Source of the DNA: UBA8231 sp036011085
GTDB lineage: Bacteria; Latescibacterota; UBA2968; UBA8231
NCBI GenBank assembly: GCA_036011085.1
Contig: DASCMS010000104.1
Location: 1-64,000, forward strand
Length of the DNA: 64,000 nt
Direction: 5' to 3'
In this document: positions 23,830 to 32,975 of the stretch, piece after piece
How the letters are laid out: every line of letters starts with the position of its first letter
Position numbering within the stretch: position 1 is the first letter of the stretch
Program-made: the position numbers and the translations under genes
The notes under the pieces: model-generated
Told to the model about the DNA's origin: nothing
Database searches by the model: none
What the model saw: the letters and a program-made list of their open reading frames with translations, nothing else

Positions 23830-25035
23830 TCAGGCCTCAGCGAGGGCGCGGCGCAAGGGCGCCTTGACCTTGCCAGGTCGTACCGTCTCCACCCGCACCT
23901 CGTCACAGCCATTGAATCGGGCGAAGCGCCAGATCGACTCCGCCAATGGTGACAGCAAGCGGTCGACATCACCAACGTCTGGTTCGAGCGTCAGGCGCCG
24001 AACGATGAATACGCCTGCCTTGCGATCCGCTTTCGGATCGAGGCGACCCACGAGACGATCGCCGAACAGCACGGGCAGGCAGAAATACCCGTAGCGGCGC
24101 TTCGGCCCGGGGACGTAACACTCGATGCTGTAATCGAAGTCGAATACCCGTTGCACCCAGCGTCGACGGATCACGAGGTTGTCGAAGGGGGACAGCAGGT
24201 GCACCCTCCGTGTGGCGCGGCCGCGCGCCGTGGCCTGCAGGTCGGTGGGCCGGGCATAGAGAGGATCGCCACCGTCGCCGCGGATCTCGACGGGTTCGAT
24301 CTGTCCCTCCTCGAGAAGCTGCTCGACAGCGGCGTGTCTCTCGTCGCTGTTGCGATTCCAGATCCGCATCTGCCAGTCGTCGACCACGCCAAGATTGTCG
24401 AGGGTGCGGTGTACGGCCCATCGGGCCCGCTCGTCAGCGGTTGGTTCCGTTCTATCCAGATCGCCGGGCAGAACACGCTCGGCCAGGTCATAGACCCGCT
24501 GGAAGCCACGTCTTTCGGAGATCATCAGCTCGCCCGAGTCGAACAATCCCTCCAGTGCCGCCTTGGCCGGCTTCCAGTCCCACCAGGGACCGCGGCGGCC
24601 TCTCGTGTCCTGGAAATCCGCCGCCAGCAGGGCGCCCTCGGATCGGATCCGCTCGCGCACGTGATCGACGACGGCGCGGTTGTCGCGCAGCCAGTCGGCG
24701 CCACGGCCCCCGGTCGCATAGGAGCGCCTCCGGCGGCCATAGTACCGGTAGTCCATCATGGGAACGTAGGAGGCGGCATGGGTCCAGTACTCGAAGACGC
24801 GGCGATCCTGCATCAGCCGTTGCAGATAGGAGGGGCGATAGGAAGGCTGTCGAGTCCACAAGATGTGTTCGTGGGCGCGCTCGATGACGGCGATCGTGTC
24901 GATCTGCACGTATCCCAGGCGCTCGACGATGGCCCCTGCCCCGTTCACGCCGCGGCCGGGGCGCCAGGTGCCGTCGAGGCCCTGGGCTCGCAGCGCCAGT
25001 CGGCGGGCATGGGCGTTGGTGATCGAGTGTGGCAT
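23830..25035 (-). CDS. Winged-helix DNA glycosylase-like protein (YcaQ/AlkX family, DUF1006)
   Basis: 401 residues from ATG 25035; an in-frame TTG at 25071 would add 12 residues. The family's N-terminal catalytic motif Q-x-D is present as YVQIDTIAV, and the characteristic YWTHAASYVPM, GPWWDWKPAKAALEGLFDSGELM and LLSPFDNLVIRR segments follow. YcaQ/AlkX and its actinobacterial AZL relatives unhook interstrand DNA cross-links. Winged-helix DNA-binding domains fill the length. Translation is coupled to the methyltransferase downstream (2 bp gap). It may protect against DNA-alkylating compounds, which would fit the efflux-rich neighbourhood, but no specific link is visible. Confidence 0.85.
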   Translation of the reverse strand: MPHSITNAHARRLALRAQGLDGTWRPGRGVNGAGAIVERLGYVQIDTIAVIERAHEHILWTRQPSYRPSYLQRLMQDRRVFEYWTHAASYVPMMDYRYYGRRRRSYATGGRGADWLRDNRAVVDHVRERIRSEGALLAADFQDTRGRRGPWWDWKPAKAALEGLFDSGELMISERRGFQRVYDLAERVLPGDLDRTEPTADERARWAVHRTLDNLGVVDDWQMRIWNRNSDERHAAVEQLLEEGQIEPVEIRGDGGDPLYARPTDLQATARGRATRRVHLLSPFDNLVIRRRWVQRVFDFDYSIECYVPGPKRRYGYFCLPVLFGDRLVGRLDPKADRKAGVFIVRRLTLEPDVGDVDRLLSPLAESIWRFARFNGCDEVRVETVRPGKVKAPLRRALAEA

Positions 25036-25146
25036 GGGTATCAAATGGCGCAACTCATAGAACCGCGTCAAGGACCCGAAGCGCTTGACCGGCGGGCAGG
25101 CATGTTCATTTTGGCGTCAAGGACACATCGCAAGGAAGGCAACTCT

Positions 25147-25875
25147 TTGAGAATCGTTATCACCGGAGGCGGCGGCCTGTTGGCAGGGGCGCTGACCACG
25201 CACCTGCAGTCAGTCGGGCACGAGGTACGATCCGCCGGCCCCGACGAGGCATCCGTCCTCGACATCGATGCGATCGGTCAGCTGTGTGCGGGCGCCGACC
25301 GGATCGTCCATCTCGCCAGGGCTCAACGCGATCCGTCGGCCCCGGTGGCAGAGGAGGACGGTCGCATCCTGGACACGGCGCTGAAGGGTACGTGGAACGT
25401 GCTGCAGGCCGCCCGGGAGGCGGGCGTGCGCCAGGTCGTGCAGATCAGCGATGTGTGCGTCTATTCCGGGTATGATCCCGGTACCATCCTGTCGGAGGAC
25501 ATGGTGGCCCTGCCGGACACGTCGGCGGAACAGCAGGCCCTGCACCTGGCCGAAGGTGTGGCCCACGAATTTGCCAGTGAGACGCCGGGGTTCGTCCTGA
25601 CTCTGCGACTGGGCCGGCTTGTCGAAGCGGCGTCGCTGGCGGCGTCGGCCCCTTTCGACCCGGACTGGCTCGATGTGGATGACGCTGTGGCCGCCGTCAC
25701 CCGGGGATTCGAGCTGGAGTCCTACGATCATCCGAAGCACTGGGGGCTCTACAATCTCGTGGCTGACACACCGTTCCGTCGCTTCGCCCTGCGTATCAAA
25801 GGGGGATCCTTTTCGCTGACACCCACCGTCGATTTCCACGACTGGTGGCCGGACGAACAGAAGGGGGCACCATGA
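25147..25875 (+). CDS. NAD-dependent epimerase/dehydratase-like protein
   Basis: 242 residues from TTG 25147, preceded by AAGGAAGG; an ATG at 25102 would add 15 residues without a binding site. The Rossmann glycine motif TGGGGLLAG opens the protein, and ALKGTWNVLQAAREAGVRQVVQISD follows as in extended SDRs. The usual YxxxK pair is not clearly kept: the expected region reads SAEQQALHLAEGV, so it may be catalytically changed or non-oxidising. Stop and next start overlap as ATGA, placing it in an operon with the second epimerase and a hydrolase. It is divergent from the YcaQ-like gene. Confidence 0.75.
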   Translation: MRIVITGGGGLLAGALTTHLQSVGHEVRSAGPDEASVLDIDAIGQLCAGADRIVHLARAQRDPSAPVAEEDGRILDTALKGTWNVLQAAREAGVRQVVQISDVCVYSGYDPGTILSEDMVALPDTSAEQQALHLAEGVAHEFASETPGFVLTLRLGRLVEAASLAASAPFDPDWLDVDDAVAAVTRGFELESYDHPKHWGLYNLVADTPFRRFALRIKGGSFSLTPTVDFHDWWPDEQKGAP

Positions 25876-26618
25876 GGGTCATGGTCACGGGTGCCGCCGG
25901 GTACATCGGCAGTGTCGTCGCGCGTGAGTTATCGGCTGCGGGTCACCAGGTCCGCGGTGTCGACTTCCGTCCCATGCCGTCCCTGACAGACACCCGTGTC
26001 ATCGACCTGAATGAAGCCGATGCCATCGACGAGGCCGTGGCCGGTGTGGATGCCGTCTGCCACCTGGCCTGGCCCATGGGCAAGTGGAAGGAGGCCGACC
26101 TGGGAGACATTACCGACCTCGGCGCCGGTGTACGCGGCCTGTACCACATCCTCTCCTCGTGCCTGCGCCACGGCGTCCGTCGGATCGTGTTCCAGAGTAC
26201 GATCAACATTACCGGGCCCAGCTGGGACAGATGGCGTATCACCGAGGAGGAGACGCCGCGGCCCGGAATCGGGGGTTACACACTCGGCAAGACTCTGGCC
26301 GAGGATCTGTGCCGCAGCTTCGCCCGCTGTCACGATATGATCATTGCGGCGGTCCGCGTGGGCGGCGTGTTCACCTTCGAAGAGGAGGGTCACGGCGGCG
26401 GGCCGGATACCCACTACCTGCCGTCGAGTTGCGTAGAACGGCGCGACATCGCTCAGGCTCACGAGCTGTGCCTGACGCGGGATCTGCCGAGCCGCTTCGA
26501 GATCTTCCACATCTTCCACGACCGCCCGGGCAGCCGTTTTCCTATCGACAAGGCAAGGCGCATTCTCGGGTACGAACCCAAATACAATTGGGAGGAGCTA
26601 TGGCGGCGTCCCGAATGA
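25872..26618 (+). CDS. NAD-dependent epimerase/dehydratase
   Basis: 248 residues. The Rossmann motif TGAAGYIG is at residues 6-13. The N-rich strand-3/4 region (INITGPSWD) and a YTLGKTLAED catalytic Tyr-Lys pair follow, then IDKARRILGYEPKYNWEELW at the C-terminus, typical of SDR sugar epimerases. It keeps the catalytic pair that the preceding paralogue appears to lack. ATG 25872 overlaps the upstream stop by 4 bp (ATGA), so the two are translationally coupled. Substrate unknown; the short length matches other truncated sugar-catabolic epimerases in this window. Confidence 0.85.
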   Translation: MRVMVTGAAGYIGSVVARELSAAGHQVRGVDFRPMPSLTDTRVIDLNEADAIDEAVAGVDAVCHLAWPMGKWKEADLGDITDLGAGVRGLYHILSSCLRHGVRRIVFQSTINITGPSWDRWRITEEETPRPGIGGYTLGKTLAEDLCRSFARCHDMIIAAVRVGGVFTFEEEGHGGGPDTHYLPSSCVERRDIAQAHELCLTRDLPSRFEIFHIFHDRPGSRFPIDKARRILGYEPKYNWEELWRRPE

Positions 26619-27685
26619 CCGACGGATCGCGGCATCCGGCGGACGTTGCCGAGTTCCTCGATCGGCTCTACAGCGAAGAGGGTTGCCAGTGGGCCTGTCG
26701 TGTCACGTCACCATCAGCGTTTCGGGCGTGGCAGACGGGCGCCCGGGAGGCGTTCCGTGACCTGCTGGGGTTGACCCGGATCGAGGCCCAGGCCGGGCGC
26801 GGCCGACCGATGGTTGAGTGGGCGCCGGACACCGAGGACCTCGGCGACTGTACAAGGCAACAGGGCAGGATCGACACCGAACCGTCGGTGCGTACATCGT
26901 TCTGGTGTCTGAGACCGAAGGGCGAGGGTCCCTTCCCGCTGGCGATTACGCCCCACGGACATGAGAACGGCGACATCTACGCCGGCATCTGCACCGATGA
27001 GAAAGATCGTCGCCGGATGCAGGACGAGAACCGTGACGTGGCCGTGGAAGCCGCGCGCCGCGGGTTTCTCGCCATCGCCCCGGCGACACGGGGGATCGGC
27101 GGCAATCCCCGTGCGTACCGCATTGCTGACATCGGCGAGCGCCACGGCGGCAGGGACTGCGTCTGTCACAACTGGCAGGTCGCCGTCGTCGGTCGCAGCG
27201 CCCTGGGTGAACGCGTGTGGGACCTGATGCGGATCCTCGACTGGGCGCTGGCGTTGCCGGAAGTGTCAGGGCCGGCGCTGATGCTGGGCAATTCCGGCGG
27301 TGGCATGGCCACGGCCCACGCGGCCGCCTGTGATGAACGCATTGACATGGCCGTACCGTGCTGCGCTTTCAACAACTACATGAGTCCCGCCGGAACGCTG
27401 CGGCACTGCCCCTGCAACGCCGTGCCAGGACTGTTGTCCTTCGGCGAATTTTGGGATGTCGCCGGACTGACGGCGCCGCGACCGCTGTTGACGGTGAATG
27501 GCCGCCACGATGGCCTGCATCCCACGGATGAAGTGGACGCTGCCGTGTCACGACTGACAGCCATATATGACGCGGCCGGAGCGACGGGCCGATATCAGCA
27601 CAGCTACGGAGAAGCCGGCCACAGATTCTACGCCGACATCATGTGGCCGTGGGTCGAGACGCGGGTGGCCGAGTTATCAGCGTAG
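26600..27685 (+). CDS. Alpha/beta hydrolase (acetylxylan-esterase-like)
   Basis: 361 residues from ATG 26600, just behind GGAGGAG; ATG 26615, overlapping the previous stop as ATGA, is an alternative. The nucleophile elbow is GNSGGG (Ser232). Other catalytic candidates are an acidic residue in the NGRHDGLHPTDE segment and His341 (GEAGHRF). An oxyanion-hole element (PLAITPHGHENG) precedes. No signal peptide, so the enzyme acts in the cytoplasm. Large esterase/peptidase-type hydrolases of this shape remove acyl groups from sugars or cleave small esters and peptides. It is third in an operon with two epimerases, suggesting sequential modification of one substrate. Confidence 0.8.
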   Translation: MAASRMTDGSRHPADVAEFLDRLYSEEGCQWACRVTSPSAFRAWQTGAREAFRDLLGLTRIEAQAGRGRPMVEWAPDTEDLGDCTRQQGRIDTEPSVRTSFWCLRPKGEGPFPLAITPHGHENGDIYAGICTDEKDRRRMQDENRDVAVEAARRGFLAIAPATRGIGGNPRAYRIADIGERHGGRDCVCHNWQVAVVGRSALGERVWDLMRILDWALALPEVSGPALMLGNSGGGMATAHAAACDERIDMAVPCCAFNNYMSPAGTLRHCPCNAVPGLLSFGEFWDVAGLTAPRPLLTVNGRHDGLHPTDEVDAAVSRLTAIYDAAGATGRYQHSYGEAGHRFYADIMWPWVETRVAELSA

Positions 27686-27689
27686 CGAC

Positions 27690-28832
27690 TCAGGCGTAGT
27701 GTGGAAGACTCGCCGCGGCTTCAGCGAAACCGGCGTCGAAGGCGAGCAGGTCGTCGGCGTCGCTGACCGATAGCGGCCTGTCGTCGTGGCAACTGCGCCA
27801 CAGCAGGCCCGACAGGCCGTATGTGAGGTGGGCGAAGGTCGGGTTCGGGTAGCAGGTGGAGGACATCAGCGTTGTCGGCGGAACGGTCTGCAGCCAGCGA
27901 TCGAAGGTTCGCAGCACGCCCTCGTAGGAGCTACCCAGAGGATCCAGGTCGCTGTCCTGTCCGGCCTCCAATCCGTCCAGCCGTAGAACCTTGGCACCCT
28001 CGAGATAGTCCATGGACATCTCGAAGGGGCGCCCGTCGGCACGCCCACGTACGAGTCGCGTCTTGGCCCACGGTGCGCCTGAGGTGAAGTCGGTACAACC
28101 CCGCACGGTCGTTCCGCCGATCTGCATCTCAAAGTCGGTCCTGCCGTCGACGACGTAGAGGTAGTCTTCCGGGTTCGGCGGGGAGTAGGGGCGGGCCCGC
28201 GCCGACAACTGCAGGCCGTCTGCCAGTACTGCTTCGGCGCTGCCCTGCAGCTGCCCGAGGACGAAGAGGACCCAGGCCATGCAGTGCACGGACTCCTGAT
28301 ACTGGATGTGGACCATGAGCTTGCGGTTGCGCGGGTTCGTGGGATCCTCACGGTCCTTCGACCGCTGGATGACGATCTCGTCGATATCGATGCGCCGATA
28401 GCGCCGCAAGGTCTCGATGACACGTGTGGTGAGGGGGTCGAAGAGCTCCGGGAAGTCGAACAGCAGCAGGGCTCTCGTGCCGGCAAGAGCGTCGATCAGC
28501 TCGAGACAGTCCTGCGGGCGTTCGGGGGCCGCCATGGGTTTTTCGTTGAGGATCGACAGGCGCTGGTCCCGGGTGCGCCGCAGGAGCTGGCTCAGGGCCG
28601 GTCGCCGATGTTCGGGGTGCAGGGCGAGGTGGAACAGATCCACCGGTTGCCGGAAGAAGCTGTCATCCGTGAAGCGGGTCAGGCGACCGAGAGGTACATC
28701 TTCGGGGGCCGGCCCCGGGTCGAGGACGGATACGTCCAGCCCGAGATCGAGGCCGGCGTCGACGAACTTGCGTCCGATGTAGCCCCAGGCGCCGGCGATG
28801 GCGAGAGAGCGGATCCCGCTGTGGTTCTCCAT
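27690..28832 (-). CDS. Gfo/Idh/MocA-type oxidoreductase
   Basis: 380 residues from ATG 28832; a longer upstream frame has no binding site. An N-terminal Rossmann-like fold (LAIAGAWGYIGRKF) is followed by the LNEKPM segment holding the family's conserved Lys, then a C-terminal alpha/beta dimerisation domain with LMVHIQYQESVHCMAW. The glycine motif is a little unusual (GAWGYIG instead of GxGxxG), but the EKP signature supports the family. Such enzymes oxidise or reduce the hydroxyl groups of sugars or inositols with NAD(P). It is divergent from the TIM-barrel-like gene at 28910 and converges with the hydrolase at 26600-27685. Confidence 0.75.
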   Translation of the reverse strand: MENHSGIRSLAIAGAWGYIGRKFVDAGLDLGLDVSVLDPGPAPEDVPLGRLTRFTDDSFFRQPVDLFHLALHPEHRRPALSQLLRRTRDQRLSILNEKPMAAPERPQDCLELIDALAGTRALLLFDFPELFDPLTTRVIETLRRYRRIDIDEIVIQRSKDREDPTNPRNRKLMVHIQYQESVHCMAWVLFVLGQLQGSAEAVLADGLQLSARARPYSPPNPEDYLYVVDGRTDFEMQIGGTTVRGCTDFTSGAPWAKTRLVRGRADGRPFEMSMDYLEGAKVLRLDGLEAGQDSDLDPLGSSYEGVLRTFDRWLQTVPPTTLMSSTCYPNPTFAHLTYGLSGLLWRSCHDDRPLSVSDADDLLAFDAGFAEAAASLPHYA

Positions 28833-28909
28833 GTCCCACAACTTCCGACGGCGACGGAGTGTTGGCAACGGCGGTTGTCGGGCGGGGGCCGGTGGTTCAG
28901 ATTCCGGGC

Positions 28910-30280
28910 ATGACAGACCATCCACGACGCATCATCTGGTTCTGCGCCACCAGCACGATCGCCCAGCGTCCCGAGACACTGGTGCGGCTGCGGGACGAGA
29001 TTGGCCTGACGACGATCATGCCGGAGTCGCCCGTGTGTCACACCTCCGGGTTCCGCGCCAGCGACGGGATGGCGGCGCGGGGTCCCTTCGAGGACTGGCG
29101 ACAGCGGACCGATCGCTGGCCCAAGGCGGCAGACGGCATCTATCCGCCCGTGGCTGGTGTCGTCGGGGGTTTCGATGACAGTGAGTTACGATGCGCCATC
29201 GACCAAGCACACGAGGCGGGAATCGAGGTCTGGGGACATATCGGACTGTGGAGTTACGGCGGCGACGTCTTCCCGGAGTTCGCCATGCGCGACGTGGACG
29301 GGGCCCAGCTCGATCACCGGTGGAAGTCGTGGGGGATCGGCCTGTGCCCGAGCCAGCCGCAGGTCAATGATTGGACGGCGGACGGCCTCGCCGAAATAAC
29401 GGCATCATACGATGTGGACGGCTTCTGCGTCGACCACGCCCGCTACCCACAGCCGGCGAACCTGCACGCCCTGATCGCCTGTGCCTGCGAGCATTGCTGC
29501 GCCGCCGGCGAGGATCTCGGTTTCGATTCGCAGCGGCTGGTAACTGTGGCACGTGCCACCCGGGATGCGGCGCGGCGCATCGATGCGGCGGTCGTGTCGC
29601 GAGCTCTCGACAGTGATCTGCGAGGACCGGATCTGCTGCCGGCACTCGGAGTGCCGGCCGAGTTTCTGCAGTGGCTGAGCATGCGGGCGGCGTTGCTGGC
29701 GGCCCGCATGACGGAATTCCGCGCCAGGGTGCATGACGTGCGCACAGGACTTCCTTTCGGCAGTGACGTCTTCGCCCCTTCCATCGCCCTGGCCGGCGGA
29801 CACGACCTGCCCCGCTGGGAGGAGGCAACGGACTTCCTTACCGGTGGCAGCTCCGCGGGCGGGGTCGTGGGTTGGGCGACGGCGTCGACGAATGTCGCGG
29901 CGTCCTGGGCTCGTGCCCTGGTAGATGAAGCCGGCGAACCGCTGAAGGTGCGCGAAGAGGACGCCGTGGAGCTGGTACTGCGGCTGTTGAGTCAGGAGGA
30001 CGGCGTCGCTCTACCACATGATGAGGAGTCACTGCAGTCGGCAGACCTGCCGCTTGCTCAACTCTACGATGGCGAAGTGACGCGTCTGGTAGCGGAGACT
30101 GAAGGTCGGGTGCCGCTGTATCCGCCCATCTCAGCCGGTGGACCCCCGGACCTCGTGCGTGGCCTCGGGGCCGCAGTGCGGATACATGACTGTCACGGCG
30201 CCATGGTCACAGTCGATCCGGACAACGGCGAGTCGCTGCAAGCCCTGAGGGACGGACTCGGGGGGCTGTCTGTCGCGTGA
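28910..30280 (+). CDS. Putative TIM-barrel hydrolase-like protein of unknown function
   Basis: 456 residues from ATG 28910; a GTG at 28859 would extend it. The sequence looks like a TIM barrel: IEVWGHIGLWSYGGD, YDVDGFCVDHARYP, RAALLAARMTEFRARVHDVRTGLPFGSDVF and DFLTGGSSAGGVVGWATAS fall at strand-helix spacing. Acidic residues at barrel strand ends (VDGFCVDHAR) could be catalytic, as in family 10/13-type or uncharacterised sugar hydrolases, but I cannot confirm one. No signal peptide. It lies 77 bp from the divergent Gfo/Idh/MocA-type gene and is otherwise alone. Confidence 0.5.
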   Translation: MTDHPRRIIWFCATSTIAQRPETLVRLRDEIGLTTIMPESPVCHTSGFRASDGMAARGPFEDWRQRTDRWPKAADGIYPPVAGVVGGFDDSELRCAIDQAHEAGIEVWGHIGLWSYGGDVFPEFAMRDVDGAQLDHRWKSWGIGLCPSQPQVNDWTADGLAEITASYDVDGFCVDHARYPQPANLHALIACACEHCCAAGEDLGFDSQRLVTVARATRDAARRIDAAVVSRALDSDLRGPDLLPALGVPAEFLQWLSMRAALLAARMTEFRARVHDVRTGLPFGSDVFAPSIALAGGHDLPRWEEATDFLTGGSSAGGVVGWATASTNVAASWARALVDEAGEPLKVREEDAVELVLRLLSQEDGVALPHDEESLQSADLPLAQLYDGEVTRLVAETEGRVPLYPPISAGGPPDLVRGLGAAVRIHDCHGAMVTVDPDNGESLQALRDGLGGLSVA

Positions 30281-30407
30281 GGGCGTCAGCGTAACCTGCC
30301 AAACCTGAAGGCTCGGGTCGAGTTGTCCCGGGGGCCGGGTCTGGCCGACATTCTCGTTTGGCAGCCCGCGGCTCCGATACTCCCCGCCCGAGCGAAACGG
30401 ACTCTCT

Positions 30408-32975
30408 GTGCACGACATTGCCCTCGATCTTCTGATCCTTCTCGCCGGTATCTGGCTGGTGGCCGTCACTCTGCGCCCCCTCGGCCTGCCGACAGTGATG
30501 GGCGAACTCACCATCGGCGTTCTGGTGGGGCCGGCGGTATTCGGCCTGATCGCGCCCGACGATGCCATTCAGCTGCTGGCTGAGATCGGGATCTTCTTCC
30601 TCATGTTCCACGCCGGCGTGGAAACCCAGCCCCACGAGTTTTTCGATGCCCTGAAGCGCTCCATGGGCGTGGCTATCGTGGGGGCGATCGTACCCTTCGC
30701 TGTCAGCTTCGGGCTGGCCCTGGCCTTCGGCCTCGATTTCGTGGGCGCCACCTTCGTCGGCCTGACGATGACGGCTACAGCCGTGGTGATCACCCTCAAG
30801 AGCCTCAAGGACCTGGGGTTGGCCAATACCCGCCTGGCCCGGATCACCATCGCCAGCTGTGTCATCGACGATCTGCTCACTCTCGTCTTCTTCGGCCTCG
30901 TGATCGGTGTGCTGACGGGTGGAACCTTCGAGCCAATCGCCATCGCGATCACCCTGGGCAAGGTGGTCGGCTTCTTCGCCGTGTCGCTGCTGCTGGCGAC
31001 CTTCGTCTATCCCCGCCTCTCCCTGCCGTTCCGTTCGGCGGGAGGCAAGGGATTCACCTTCGTTCTGCTCACCGCCCTCGCCGCGGGTTTGTTCGCCGAG
31101 GCGATCGGCCTGCACATGATTCTGGGAGCCTACCTGGCAGGGCTGTTTTTCGAGGAGAAGGTGGCAGACCCGAATCTGGTCAAGATCGTCACCGATCGCA
31201 CGTATGGGATCGCATACTCTTTCCTCGGCCCCATCTTCTTCATGTCTCTGGGCTTCTCCATCACCTTTGACATCACCGCGGCACAGGTCGGTTTCATCGT
31301 CCTTCTCACTACGGTGGTCATCGTGGGGCAGATTGCGAGTGCCGGAGGTATGGCGCTACGCATGGGTCTGCCCGGACGGGAGGCCCTTGCCGTGGGTGTG
31401 GGTATGTGCGGCCGTGCCGAGATGGCTTTTGTCCTGGCCTCTCTGGCGTTGGCTCAGGGGGCCATCGACCAGGCCGTCTTCACGATTCTCATCCTCACCG
31501 CCTTCCTGCTGAATCTGTTCACTCCCCTCGCCCTCAAAGGCTGCGCCGTCCTGCTCGAAGGCCGTGCCACTCATTCGGAAGACGCCACCCGGGGCGTCGT
31601 ACAGATCGACAAGTTCAACACACCCCTGGTGGAAGAGCGCCTCGATGGAGCGCTGCCGCGAACCCTCCCGGACGCCGAGGGGCGCGTCGTCATCTACGGG
31701 TACGGTCCAGAGGTAGCCTCGTTGATGGAAGAGCTCAAGAACCGCGGTCAACCTGCAGTGGTCATCGAGGAAGACGAAGCCGTTGCCCGACGGCTGCACG
31801 CCCGGGGAGAGCAGGTCGTGCACACGGATCTTGCCGACGAAGAACTGGACCTGAGTCGGCTGGCCGGGGCCCGGGCGCTGGTGGCCAACGGGGAAGATGA
31901 GAGCAATGCTCTCTTTGCCCTTGGTGCTCGCGAACAGGGATTCAGCGGCCCTATCGTGGCCATGATCGACGAGCCCAGCCGGCGTGGGCCCATGATGCTT
32001 GCGGGCGCGACCGCCGCCTTTACCCCCAGCCACGTACTGGCCGCCGTCATCGCGGTAAGAGCCAGCGCCAGAATCGGCCCCCGTGTGGCCGGTGTGGAGC
32101 CTCTGAATCAGCTGCTCGAAGTGGCGGAGATCCGCGTTCACAATGCCAGTCCGCTGGCTGGCAAGAGTCTGTCCGAGACCGGGGTCCGCACCCAGACCGG
32201 AGCGCACTTCGTCGGCCAGTGGCGCGACGATCTGCTGCTGCCTCCCCCCGGTGCTGACGAGGCGCTCGAGCCCGGCGCGATCCTGGTGGCCGTAGGGTCA
32301 GCCGAGAGCATCCGTCGGCTCAACGACTGGGTGCGGCCCATCCCCCAGATCGGCCCGCTCGTGGTCGTGGGATACGGTGATGTCGGTCAGAAGCTCATCG
32401 AGATTCTCCGCGAGGCCGGGGAAGAGACCTGCGTCATCGACGTGGCCGAGGGGCCGGGAGTCGATATCGTCGGCGACATACTCGATCGGGAGGTCCTCGA
32501 GCGAACACCTATCGCCGGCGCCCGGGCCGTCATCCTCACACATGCCGCCGACAGCGCCACGCTCCTGGGGACGACCGTAGTCCGCGACTACGCCCCTGAC
32601 GTGCCGATCATCGCCAGTGTTTCGCTGGCCGACAACGTGGGTCGCATGCAACGGGCAGGGGCCGATTTTGCCATTTCCGTCGGCCAGGTTGCGGGACAGA
32701 TATTGGCCCACCACGTTCTTGGCGAAACCGTTTCACACCAGACCCGGATAAAACTCGTGAGACTGCACCCCGGCCCGCTCGTCGGCCGCAATCCTCTCAC
32801 GGCACGGATTCGGGAACTCACCGGCTGTTCCGTCGTGGCAGTCGAGCGGGATGGCCAGCTGTGCATGGACTTTCCGCAGGACTTCATTCTCACGTCCGAC
32901 GACGCGGTCTACCTGTGCGGCACGGCCGCGGCTTTCAAGCGCTATTACGATGAGTTCCCGAGATCGCAAGGGTGA
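30408..32975 (+). CDS. Kef-type monovalent cation/proton antiporter with two RCK (TrkA-like) units
   Basis: 855 residues from GTG 30408. Residues about 1-385 are the CPA2-type membrane domain, with LRPLGLPTVMGELTIGVLVGP and the characteristic LAEIGIFFLMFHAGVE and TATAVVITLKSLKDLG segments. Two cytoplasmic RCK modules follow, unlike KefB/KefC, which have one. RCK-N1 starts near residue 426 (VIYGYGPEV) and RCK-N2 near 651 (VVGYGDVGQKL), each with its own TrkA-C-like domain (IRVHNASPLAGKSLSETG and VRLHPGPLVGRNPL). Such ligand-gated antiporters respond to nucleotides or ions. Translation is coupled to the TerC gene (stop and GTG overlap). Role: potassium or sodium/proton homeostasis, inferred from family. 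Confidence 0.9.
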   Translation: MHDIALDLLILLAGIWLVAVTLRPLGLPTVMGELTIGVLVGPAVFGLIAPDDAIQLLAEIGIFFLMFHAGVETQPHEFFDALKRSMGVAIVGAIVPFAVSFGLALAFGLDFVGATFVGLTMTATAVVITLKSLKDLGLANTRLARITIASCVIDDLLTLVFFGLVIGVLTGGTFEPIAIAITLGKVVGFFAVSLLLATFVYPRLSLPFRSAGGKGFTFVLLTALAAGLFAEAIGLHMILGAYLAGLFFEEKVADPNLVKIVTDRTYGIAYSFLGPIFFMSLGFSITFDITAAQVGFIVLLTTVVIVGQIASAGGMALRMGLPGREALAVGVGMCGRAEMAFVLASLALAQGAIDQAVFTILILTAFLLNLFTPLALKGCAVLLEGRATHSEDATRGVVQIDKFNTPLVEERLDGALPRTLPDAEGRVVIYGYGPEVASLMEELKNRGQPAVVIEEDEAVARRLHARGEQVVHTDLADEELDLSRLAGARALVANGEDESNALFALGAREQGFSGPIVAMIDEPSRRGPMMLAGATAAFTPSHVLAAVIAVRASARIGPRVAGVEPLNQLLEVAEIRVHNASPLAGKSLSETGVRTQTGAHFVGQWRDDLLLPPPGADEALEPGAILVAVGSAESIRRLNDWVRPIPQIGPLVVVGYGDVGQKLIEILREAGEETCVIDVAEGPGVDIVGDILDREVLERTPIAGARAVILTHAADSATLLGTTVVRDYAPDVPIIASVSLADNVGRMQRAGADFAISVGQVAGQILAHHVLGETVSHQTRIKLVRLHPGPLVGRNPLTARIRELTGCSVVAVERDGQLCMDFPQDFILTSDDAVYLCGTAAAFKRYYDEFPRSQG

